Shown here piece by piece: positions 52,437-59,323 of a DNA stretch of 64,000 nt (positions are counted from its first letter, which is position 1; the number at the start of each line of letters is the position of its first letter). The notes under the pieces were generated by a model that worked only from the letters and a program-made list of their open reading frames with translations, did no database searches and had not been told where the DNA came from. Location: contig CP000474.1 of the NCBI GenBank assembly GCA_000014925.1, forward strand, positions 3,906,001-3,970,000, given 5' to 3'. This stretch comes from Paenarthrobacter aurescens TC1 (GTDB lineage: Bacteria; Actinomycetota; Actinomycetes; Actinomycetales; Micrococcaceae). Position numbers and translations under genes: made by a program.

Positions 52437-52695
52437 GTGACCGGTGCCATCGCCAAACAGCCACGTGAAGAATTCAGCACCAAGGCCCTCACCAAGACCG
52501 ATCGCTTTGATGCTGCGCCGCCAGCGGTTGGAGAAGTGCCGCGCCGACCTCGTGGACCCGCTCCTGCAGACGCGGCCGGTGTCCGCCGTCGGGATGCATT
52601 GGGGCTTCACCGACGCATCCAGCTTCTCGCGGGCGTTCAAAAACGCTTTCGGGCATTCGCCTTCGGAGTACAGGTACTCGTACCGGCCAGCGTGA
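52437..52695 (+). pseudogene. AraC-family regulator with internal deletion
   Basis: A perfect AAGGAGAG lies before GTG 52437, and the frame starts like an AraC regulator of this class (TGAIAKQPREEFSTKALTKT, DRFDA). After about 22 codons the next recognisable sequence is the final helix-turn-helix, in another frame: RLEKCRADLVDPLLQ, VSAVGMHWGFTDASSFSRAF and FGHSPSEYR. Roughly 200-250 residues between are missing. It was probably the divergent activator of the GMC oxidoreductase. Confidence 0.8.
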
Positions 52696-52822
52696 CCCGA
52701 CCAGCTTGGGCAGCGCTTCAATCGAATGGAATTATCCCTGTTTCCCAGTGACTACGGGCTTAAGCGGGAGTACCCTAGTCCCAGTTGCATTAGTGGTCAC
52801 CTTTCGAGTTCTGGGTTCTGCC

Positions 52823-53485
52823 GTGGGCTATGTGCGTTCGTCGTTGACCGACCTTCTCGGGGTGCTTTCGGACGCCGTCGCTCCCCAGCGCGTCAGGTTC
52901 GACGACGGCACCCCCGTTGCCGGTGTTCCCCCACCCGACGCTCCAGTCACCGTCCATGCCGTCACGTTGAACCGTGTGGGCAGGTCCCGCCGCGACGGCC
53001 CGGTCCTGGATTTGGAACTCCGGGTCGCAGTTGAATGCCATGGTCCCGACCAGCTGGACACCATGGAAAAGCTGCTTCTGGCTGTGGAACGCCACAGCCA
53101 ATACTCCGTGGTCTCCACGGGTGAATTCCGTCCGGAAGAATACTCCGGCGCCATCCGGCAAGGACTGGGCTTCCTTGTCCGCATCCCTGTTGCCCTCCGC
53201 TTCGAAGAACCTTCAGGACCTCCCGTCCTGGAGCCACTCATCGCCAAGGCGGGCATTGCCCGCCGAATCCACGGCCGCCTGGTGGACGCCCACAACAAAG
53301 GCATCCCCGACGCCTATATTCACGCCCATTCCTCCGCCACGGCCGTGGTCAGTGATGCCACCGGCCATTTTGAGGTCCTGGCCTCGACGGATGAACTCCA
53401 GCATTTTGCAGTGGCTGTCCGGGGCACCGAAAGGGAAGTCTCAGCCAGCACCAGCAGCCTGCCGGTCATCATCCGGTGGACCTGA
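52823..53485 (+). CDS. Afp16/Pvc16-like (DUF4255) tail-terminator protein of the injection system
   Basis: The body of this protein (YVRSSLTDLLGVLSDAVAPQ, then LELRVAVECHGPDQLDTMEK and LLLAVERHSQYSVV) matches the DUF4255 domain, found in the cap proteins that end the tube and sheath in contractile injection systems. The C-terminal ~80 residues (RIHGRLVDAHNKGIPDAYIH) form a carboxypeptidase-regulatory-like beta domain. The start is uncertain: GTG 52823 is used here, but GTG 52793 or GTG 52832 would also fit, and a TTG at 52706 is less likely. It is the first gene of the cluster and lies 43 nt before the sheath gene. Confidence 0.75.
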   Translation: MGYVRSSLTDLLGVLSDAVAPQRVRFDDGTPVAGVPPPDAPVTVHAVTLNRVGRSRRDGPVLDLELRVAVECHGPDQLDTMEKLLLAVERHSQYSVVSTGEFRPEEYSGAIRQGLGFLVRIPVALRFEEPSGPPVLEPLIAKAGIARRIHGRLVDAHNKGIPDAYIHAHSSATAVVSDATGHFEVLASTDELQHFAVAVRGTEREVSASTSSLPVIIRWT

Positions 53486-53528
53486 ACCATCCTTCGGCAC
53501 GTTGTTCATGTAGAAAAGGGGGCGCACC

Positions 53529-54812
53529 ATGGCGAACTATCAGGCGCCGGGCGTTTATGTACAGGAAGTGCCCAGTGGCGCACGCGCAATAGGGCAGGTC
53601 AACACCAGCATCGCCGGGTTCGTCGGCCTAGCCCCGAACCGGAACGCTTTGGTTGACGAGCTGCGGGTTTTGGACAACTGGACCCAGTTCGTGGACCAAT
53701 ACGTTGGCAACGCGGCAGCGGGCACACCGCTTTCGAACGCTGTATACGGCTTCTTCTCCAACGGAGGAAGCCGTTGCTATGTGGTGAACATCGGTCCAGA
53801 CGGCAGCCTGACGGGGACAGCGGCGAAGCCCACCGGGCTCACGCTGTTTGAGGCAGTGGACGACATCTCCATGGTGGCCGCCCCCGGCTACGCGGACGCG
53901 GAATCGTACGCGGCACTGCAAGCGCACGTTGAACACCCCCTCCGCCAGGACCGGATGGCGATTATGGACACCGTGGAGAAACTGGACGACGTCGGTGCAC
54001 TCACCCGGGCAGCGACGTCGGGAGTTCCTGAAGCTGCTGCGTCTTCGGACGAAGGCGCGACGCCGGACGCTGACTCGGATAGCGACGCTGAAGACACCGG
54101 GGACGCACCGGAGGAGACGGACGACGGCGACCAGGAGGACCTCGGTGCCCCACAATCCCCCGGCGGCTACACGGCACTGTATTACCCGTGGATCGTGATG
54201 CTCGATCCTGTGTCCGGCAAAAAGGTGACTCAACCGCCGTCGGGCCATATTGCCGGTGTGTGGGCGCGGGTTGACGCCACCCGCGGCGTCCACAAGGCGC
54301 CCGCCAACGAGCCCATCCAAGGCGCAATTGACCTTGTGCGGCGCGTGAGTCGCGGCGAGCAAGAGGTCCTGAACCCTGCCGGCGTGAACTGCATCCGCTA
54401 TTTCCCGGGCGAGGGGATCCGAATTTGGGGAGCGCGGACTAAGGCACCAGAGGCGAGTGAATACCGCTACGTGAATGTCCGGCGGCTGACCAACATGATC
54501 AAGGAATCCGTGGCCGACGGCACGCGCTGGGTGGTGTTCGAGCCCAACGACCACACGTTGTGGAAGTCGATCCGCCGCGACATCGGAGCATTCCTGACCA
54601 ACGTCTGGCGGGATGGAGCACTGCTCGGGACCACTCCTCAACAAGCGTTCTTCGTGAAGTGCGACGAAGAAACAAACCCGCCAGAGGTCCGCGACGCCGG
54701 CCAAGTGGTCACGTTGATAGGGATTGCGCCCGTAAAACCTGCCGAATTCGTCATCTTCAAGCTCATGCAGTCGGCAGACAACACCAGCGAGACAGAGAGC
54801 GCAGGAGCATGA
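53529..54812 (+). CDS. contractile tail sheath protein (Afp2-4/Pvc2-4-like)
   Basis: This encodes 427 residues. It begins YQAPGVYVQEVPSGARAIGQ, the typical sheath N-terminus that donates a strand to the neighbour. The sheath C-terminal domain holds EPNDHTLWKSIRRDIGAFLT and GTTPQQAFFVKCDEETNPPE, with VVTLIGIAPVKPAEFVIFKL at the end. Between about residues 155 and 200 lies a Glu/Asp-rich insertion (DADSDSDAEDTGDAPEETDD), likely a surface loop. It contracts to push the tube. It is followed by the tube gene with a 1-nt gap. AAAAGGGGG precedes the ATG. Confidence 0.95.
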   Translation: MANYQAPGVYVQEVPSGARAIGQVNTSIAGFVGLAPNRNALVDELRVLDNWTQFVDQYVGNAAAGTPLSNAVYGFFSNGGSRCYVVNIGPDGSLTGTAAKPTGLTLFEAVDDISMVAAPGYADAESYAALQAHVEHPLRQDRMAIMDTVEKLDDVGALTRAATSGVPEAAASSDEGATPDADSDSDAEDTGDAPEETDDGDQEDLGAPQSPGGYTALYYPWIVMLDPVSGKKVTQPPSGHIAGVWARVDATRGVHKAPANEPIQGAIDLVRRVSRGEQEVLNPAGVNCIRYFPGEGIRIWGARTKAPEASEYRYVNVRRLTNMIKESVADGTRWVVFEPNDHTLWKSIRRDIGAFLTNVWRDGALLGTTPQQAFFVKCDEETNPPEVRDAGQVVTLIGIAPVKPAEFVIFKLMQSADNTSETESAGA

Positions 54813-54813
54813 C

Positions 54814-55293
54814 ATGACAACCCCGACACCTGCCGCCCAGCCCGGCAACGTGGTGGACCCGTACCGGGCTTACAACTTTAAGCTCGTGATTCAAGGAGTA
54901 GTCCAAGGCCATTTCACCAAGGTTGAGGGCCTGGGCCTAAAGATCCACCGCATCCTCTACCGCTCTGGCGGCGAGAACAGCACCGTCCGGGTCATCCCCG
55001 GCCAGGTGGAATATACGCCGGTGACCTTGAAATACGGGCTCACGGATTCCACCGAAATGCTCCAATGGCTGTTCAAGGCCGTGGACGGAAAAGTGGAGCG
55101 CCGCAACGTCTCCATCGCGATGCTCAACGACGCAGGATCCGTGGAAGTACGGCGCTGGAACTTGCTGGGCGCCTGGCCATGCGACTGGTTTGGCGCGCCC
55201 CTTGACGCTTTGGGTAAGGACCTCGCCATCGAATCACTGAGCATCGCGTACGACCGCCTGGAGCTCGACGATGCCCGCGCTCCCGTCGCCTGA
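54814..55293 (+). CDS. tail tube protein (Afp1/Afp5, Pvc1-like)
   Basis: This encodes 159 residues. The pattern VDPYRAYNFKLVIQGVVQGH, FTKVEGLGLKIHRILYRSGG, YTPVTLKYGLTDSTEMLQWL and VEVRRWNLLGAWPCDWFGAP is that of T4 gp19-like tube proteins of injection systems. It forms the inner tube that carries the cargo. The stop lies 22 nt into the next gene, which begins at ATG 55271, so the two genes overlap. Confidence 0.95.
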   Translation: MTTPTPAAQPGNVVDPYRAYNFKLVIQGVVQGHFTKVEGLGLKIHRILYRSGGENSTVRVIPGQVEYTPVTLKYGLTDSTEMLQWLFKAVDGKVERRNVSIAMLNDAGSVEVRRWNLLGAWPCDWFGAPLDALGKDLAIESLSIAYDRLELDDARAPVA

Positions 55294-56221
55294 GCCTGGG
55301 TTCTCCTGGCGCCGGGCGGCCGCGCGGCGGTTGCGTGGTGTAGCGGCGTGGCTGGAGCGTGGGCCCGGGGTATCCGTCTATTCCGGGGTCTCCGGGGTTT
55401 CCGGTCCCGCTTCGCCGGTGGGTTCGACGCCGGTGCGAGTCTTTGATACCGACGGCGCCCCCGAACATTGGGTTCAGTTGCTGCGTGACGCCGGGCTGGC
55501 CCCTCCCAGTGTGAGGCACGCTCAGCGTCGTTTTGGGCGTTTTTGGGTCGCACTCCATGCCCCGCAAAATAGTCCCCGGGGCGCAGGTCCTGTTCGCCGG
55601 ACTTCACCAACCCTGCCTCCCGAAACCCTTCCCCTGCAGAATACGCCCGCCCCTTCAGCGCCACCCGTTGTTAGGCCTGTTCTACGCGTGTGGGCTCGTT
55701 ACAGAAGCGCAGAGCAGGCCCCACAACAGATTCGGCCAAGCGAGGCACCGTCCCATGTCAGGCCTGCTTTGCACCCCTTGCCTCCCCATGAGCGCGCAGA
55801 GCAGGCCCCGCAACGGACCCCCGTGTTGCGGCTTCGCCCTGTTCTGCCAGGATCCCGTCCGGTCACACGCACCAACCTTGCGAGGCCCGACCTGCGTGGT
55901 TCGGGCACAACAGAGGGCGCAGAGCGGGCCCCGCAACACAAGCACCCAGGCGAAACACAACCCGTTGCGAGGCCCGACCTGCGTGCTTCGGGCACAACAG
56001 AGGGCGCAGAGCGGGCCCCCCAACACAAGCAACTCCAGCCCAAACCCGAACCTCAGGGGCACCCAAGCGTCGTCGGAAACCACACACCCGCCCAGCCCAT
56101 CAACGGCACGTGGCCTGAACTCATGCCGCGCCCAAAGCCCGGAAAGCCTGCCCCCACGCAACCCGTGGAAAATGTCATCGCCCGCCAAGCCCGGCTCCAC
56201 GACGAACACCTGGCGGTCTGA
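55271..56221 (+). CDS. injection-system accessory protein with 29-residue palindromic-DNA repeats
   Basis: This encodes 316 residues, overlapping the tube gene by 23 nt. The N-terminal ~100 residues look like ordinary coding sequence (GFSWRRAAARRLRGVAAWLE, DTDGAPEHWVQLLRDAGLAP). The C-terminal ~40 do too (NGTWPELMPRPKP, VENVIARQARLHDEHLAV). Between them lie repeats of the form RPxL-x(11)-AExAPQ, two pairs of which are spaced exactly 29 codons apart. The DNA of each unit is an imperfect palindrome. Several other frames are open here as well, so the middle could be a neutral insertion that kept the frame. The protein sits where other actinobacterial systems have a small unnamed protein between tube and LysM genes. 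Confidence 0.65.
   Translation: MPALPSPEPGFSWRRAAARRLRGVAAWLERGPGVSVYSGVSGVSGPASPVGSTPVRVFDTDGAPEHWVQLLRDAGLAPPSVRHAQRRFGRFWVALHAPQNSPRGAGPVRRTSPTLPPETLPLQNTPAPSAPPVVRPVLRVWARYRSAEQAPQQIRPSEAPSHVRPALHPLPPHERAEQAPQRTPVLRLRPVLPGSRPVTRTNLARPDLRGSGTTEGAERAPQHKHPGETQPVARPDLRASGTTEGAERAPQHKQLQPKPEPQGHPSVVGNHTPAQPINGTWPELMPRPKPGKPAPTQPVENVIARQARLHDEHLAV
55667..56024. repeat. array of palindromic repeat units inside the injection-system gene
   Basis: Units are at 55667-55727, 55755-55814, 55877-55938 and 55964-56024, with a partial left half at about 55823-55849. Each has arms like GTTGCGAGGCCCGACCTGCG and its near-complement, around a ~22-nt loop. Aligned points (AGGCCT/AGGCCC) lie at 55673, 55760, 55883 and 55970. 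The steps 87, 123 and 87 nt are all multiples of three. The last two units are about 95% identical. Confidence 0.85.
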
Positions 56222-56222
56222 C

Positions 56223-56981
56223 ATGGAACGTGTCGCTTTCCTGATCGAGGACACGGGGGAACATCTCGGCTGCCTGCTGAACCCGGAAACGGTGGTGATG
56301 CAGCGATCGGCCGGTGTTGAGCCGCGAAGGAGTGCCGGCGGCAAACTGAGCGGCAGCGGATTGGCGGACGACCCCCTGCTCTTCACAGGCGGCGGCCACA
56401 CGGAGCTGCGACTGGACCTGCTGTTCGACGTCGACCTCGCGCCGGCGTCGCTCCATGCACAGGACGTGCGGCAAATGACCCGCCCCATCTGGGCGCTCGC
56501 GGAGAACAGCTCCGAAGTCGAAAGGCAGCGCAGGCCGCCGTCGGTCCGGTTTGTGTGGGGCCGTGCCTGGAACGTACCGGGCATCGTGACGGAGGTGGCG
56601 GAGCGTTTCGACCGGTTCGCCCCGGATGGATCCCCGCTCAGATCCTGGATGCGCATGGTCTTCGTCAGGGTGGGACAGGCTGCCGACGAGGAAGGCGGCG
56701 AAAACTACGAACTCGCCCTGCGTCTCCCCGCCGTTGACTTGACCGCCCCACCCGTGGACACGCTCCCAGTGACCGGCGACGGCAGCACAGACCGGGATGC
56801 GCTGATGTCCGACGGCGGCGAGCTGCTTCCCGAGGTCCCCCCGGCTGAGCTGGGGCGATTGTCCGTGGAAGCGTTCGGCACACCCCTGCTGTGGAAGCTG
56901 CTCCTGGAGTACAACAACATCGACAATCCCGCCCGCTTCAATGGGCCGCTCGCAGTCCCGCCCATGGGTGATACCCCATGA
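56223..56981 (+). CDS. LysM-containing baseplate hub protein (Afp7/Pvc7-like)
   Basis: This encodes 252 residues from ATG 56223. The N-terminal domain (RVAFLIEDTGEHLGCLLNPE, GGHTELRLDLLFDVDLAP, RRPPSVRFVWGRAWNVPGIV) matches the tube-like hub of injection systems. The C-terminal ~60 residues are a LysM-type segment (LGRLSVEAFGTPLLWKLLLE, YNNIDNPARF). LysM here probably docks protein parts or peptidoglycan. The 3' end overlaps the spike gene by 4 nt (ATGA). The longer open frame to 55533 runs through the repeat array and is rejected. Confidence 0.93.
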   Translation: MERVAFLIEDTGEHLGCLLNPETVVMQRSAGVEPRRSAGGKLSGSGLADDPLLFTGGGHTELRLDLLFDVDLAPASLHAQDVRQMTRPIWALAENSSEVERQRRPPSVRFVWGRAWNVPGIVTEVAERFDRFAPDGSPLRSWMRMVFVRVGQAADEEGGENYELALRLPAVDLTAPPVDTLPVTGDGSTDRDALMSDGGELLPEVPPAELGRLSVEAFGTPLLWKLLLEYNNIDNPARFNGPLAVPPMGDTP

Positions 56982-58498
56982 GGCAGCTCCAGGGCTTACC
57001 GGAACTCATCGTCACCCTGGGCCGGCGCAGGCTCAGCACGGCCGAGACCGCTGCAATAGTTTCCGTCCAGGTACTCAGCTCACTCGCACGCCCGGCCCAG
57101 TGCCTCATCAGTTGGCGTCCCGGCCCCGGAAGCACAGCGGCAGCAAGGGGAGGCGTCGATCCAGCACCGGGTGACGCCCTCAGGGTGGAACTTGGCGGCC
57201 AGCGGACGCCGCTCTTTGTTGGCGAGGTGACCGTAGTGGAGTACAGCTACGGCGCAGACCTCGGACAGGAAATCCGAATCAGGGCCTACGATGCCCTGCA
57301 CCGACTGAGGAAGCGCCAATTCACCCGGCTGCACAATGACGTGGACCTCGCCGGGCTCGCCCGGAAGCTCTGTGAAGGCACCGGGCTGGACGTGGTGGGC
57401 GGCGGAGATCGGCTCGGCCAGGTGTACCAGTGCGCTCGGACCGACCTCAGCCTCCTCGTGCAACAAAGCGCCCGGGTGGGGGCCTACCCTGTGGTGCACG
57501 ACGGCGTCCTCAGGCTCACAGGACTCGACGGCGAAGGCGAACCGTTGGAGCTAACCCTCGGAGCCACGCTTCATTCCGCGGACATCGAACTCAGCCAAGA
57601 GCCGGCATATGCAGGAGCCAAGACCAACGGCTGGCGCAGCGACGACGCCTCCATCCACCAAGCCGAGACAACAAGTAGCGACGCCAAAGCCCAAGTCGCA
57701 GCCGATCCTGCGCTTGCCAGCGTCGGGGCTGGCGGCGACCTCAGACGGGACAACGAAGTCCTTGACTCAGGGGCGCTGGCCGACGGCTTGGCCAAGGCAG
57801 AACTGGACACAAAGATGGCTGGCCAGGTCACGGCCGTCTTAGTCGCCGAAGGCAATCCCCGGCTGAGGGCAGGCGGCCGGGTAAGGATAAAAGGTGTGGC
57901 GCCGAGCATCGAGGGAACGTACCTGATCGCGAGCGCCTCTCACCGCTTGGACGGAACAGGCTACGAAACCACCCTGACCACCAGGCCTCCGAGTTCCGTC
58001 CCGGAACGGCGTCCGGACATTTTTACCCTCGGGATGGTCACTGATATGGATGATCCCGAAGCCCGGGGGCGCGTCCGGGTCAGGCTCCCCGCCTATCCCG
58101 ACCTCGAAACCAATTGGGCCCCTGTGCTGACTGCAGGCGCAGGTCCGGGCAAAGGACTCGTTGTCCCGCCGGCGCCCGGAGACAACGTCCTGGTCCTCCT
58201 CCCGGCCACCGATCCAGCGCAGGCCATCATCCTCGGCGGGCTGTACGGCAGCGAGCAGACGCCGGACAGCCGGGTCGGCACTGAAAGGGACAGCCGCTAC
58301 ACCTTCCGCAGCGCGGACGGTCAACAGATCATGCTCGACGGCGGTGCCCGCACCATTAGTTTCACGGACGGCCACGGTTCCTCTGTGGAGCTGGGACCGG
58401 ACAGATTCAGGATCACTGCCGCCACAGACCTGGTCCTTGAAGCCCCGGGCCAAGCCATGAAGATCCGCGCCAAATCCGTCGATTTCGAGGAGGCCTGA
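56978..58498 (+). CDS. spike protein (Afp8/Pvc8, VgrG-like)
   Basis: This encodes 506 residues. The N-terminal gp27-like part has GDALRVELGGQRTPLFVGEV, QEIRIRAYDALHRLRKRQFT and GLARKLCEGTGLDVV. A central OB-fold (gp5-like) domain is at about 345-425, with GMVTDMDDPEARGRVRVRLP and VVPPAPGDNVLVLLPATDPA. The C-terminus (DGGARTISFTDGHGSSVELG) leads into the short beta-helix. It forms the trimeric piercing spike below the tube. No enzymatic extension is fused to it. Confidence 0.93.
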   Translation: MRQLQGLPELIVTLGRRRLSTAETAAIVSVQVLSSLARPAQCLISWRPGPGSTAAARGGVDPAPGDALRVELGGQRTPLFVGEVTVVEYSYGADLGQEIRIRAYDALHRLRKRQFTRLHNDVDLAGLARKLCEGTGLDVVGGGDRLGQVYQCARTDLSLLVQQSARVGAYPVVHDGVLRLTGLDGEGEPLELTLGATLHSADIELSQEPAYAGAKTNGWRSDDASIHQAETTSSDAKAQVAADPALASVGAGGDLRRDNEVLDSGALADGLAKAELDTKMAGQVTAVLVAEGNPRLRAGGRVRIKGVAPSIEGTYLIASASHRLDGTGYETTLTTRPPSSVPERRPDIFTLGMVTDMDDPEARGRVRVRLPAYPDLETNWAPVLTAGAGPGKGLVVPPAPGDNVLVLLPATDPAQAIILGGLYGSEQTPDSRVGTERDSRYTFRSADGQQIMLDGGARTISFTDGHGSSVELGPDRFRITAATDLVLEAPGQAMKIRAKSVDFEEA

Positions 58499-58536
58499 GC
58501 TGTGGGAACCCCAAAAGCCAGAGGAAATAACGAGCC

Positions 58537-58875
58537 ATGAAAATCCTCGTCAAGGTAGCCATACTGCGCTGCGGACACGACGGCAAGGTGGAGAACGTGC
58601 CCTCGCAGGAGTGGGTCCGCGTTAAGGGATCCCCCATCCTGGTGGACAGCGATCCCCAGGGCCGGGATATCAGCATGTGCCCGCATATCGGCATCAACAT
58701 CAAGCCCTGCAACAAGACCCTGCCGGTAACCAAGGGCTATTCAACGTTCATCACGATTGGCGGTAAGGCGGTCTGCCTGGACACTGTGGAGGGCTTCACG
58801 GACGGCACGCCCCCGGGCGCGGTCAAGTACAACGTCCGCAGGCCCGGGCAAACGCTCGTGGGAGCCGCTTCATGA
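58537..58875 (+). CDS. PAAR-like spike tip (Afp10/Pvc10-like)
   Basis: This encodes 112 residues. It has the Cys/His-rich layout of PAAR-like tip proteins: ILRCGHDGKV, then GSPILVDSDPQG, SMCPHIGINIKPC and VCLDTVEGFTDGTPPGAVKY. The Cys12-Gly-His14 and C-P-H motifs could bind metal. Such proteins cap the spike and can carry cargo. It follows the spike gene by 38 nt, as expected. The match is by motif layout, so confidence is moderate. Confidence 0.78.
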   Translation: MKILVKVAILRCGHDGKVENVPSQEWVRVKGSPILVDSDPQGRDISMCPHIGINIKPCNKTLPVTKGYSTFITIGGKAVCLDTVEGFTDGTPPGAVKYNVRRPGQTLVGAAS

Positions 58876-58888
58876 AAAGGCACCAGCC

Positions 58889-59323
58889 ATGAGCGCCCCG
58901 CGATACAAGTCGGTGGCCTTCATCCACCCGGATTTCGACGCTACCGCAGGCAGTCCCGGACTCAGGCTGACGGCGTCGGGCATGCTGGCTACGGTCACGG
59001 ACGCGGCGTCGGTGAGGCAAGCCCTGCTCCTCCTCCTGAGCACCCGGCCGGGCGAGCGCGTGAACCGCCCAACGTACGGGTGTCATCTCTTCCGCCTGGC
59101 GTTCGCGCCGGCCGACGACACCACCGCCGGTCTCGCCATCCACTACGTGGCAAGGGCGGTGGAGCAGTGGGAACGCCGGATCACTGTCCTGTCCGTGGAC
59201 GCCTCGAGGTCGCAAGAGTCGCCCGAGATGCTGGAGGTCAGGTTGAAGTACCGCGTGCGTACCACCCAGCTTGAGGACCAGATCACCATCGCCCTGCCCG
59301 TGGAATCCGGAGGCGCAGCATGA
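58889..59323 (+). CDS. gp25-like baseplate protein (Afp9/Pvc9-like)
   Basis: This encodes 144 residues from ATG 58889. The gp25/lysozyme-like baseplate pattern is clear: TASGMLATVTDAASVRQALL, LLLSTRPGERVNRPTYGCHL, LAFAPADDTTAGLAIHYVAR, AVEQWERRITVLSVDAS. This protein forms the sheath initiator ring at the baseplate. It overlaps the next gene by 4 nt (ATGA). GAAAAGGCACC precedes the ATG. Confidence 0.93.
   Translation: MSAPRYKSVAFIHPDFDATAGSPGLRLTASGMLATVTDAASVRQALLLLLSTRPGERVNRPTYGCHLFRLAFAPADDTTAGLAIHYVARAVEQWERRITVLSVDASRSQESPEMLEVRLKYRVRTTQLEDQITIALPVESGGAA

Noticed and set aside
55533..56222. N-terminal extension of the LysM hub gene through the repeat array
   Set aside because: ATG 56223 directly follows the upstream stop and begins the known hub fold. 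The extension is repeat translation only.
55682..56656. Minus-strand open frames rich in Cys/Leu repeats across the palindromic array
   Set aside because: Palindromic units open several frames at once. There is no start context, and it runs against the whole cluster.
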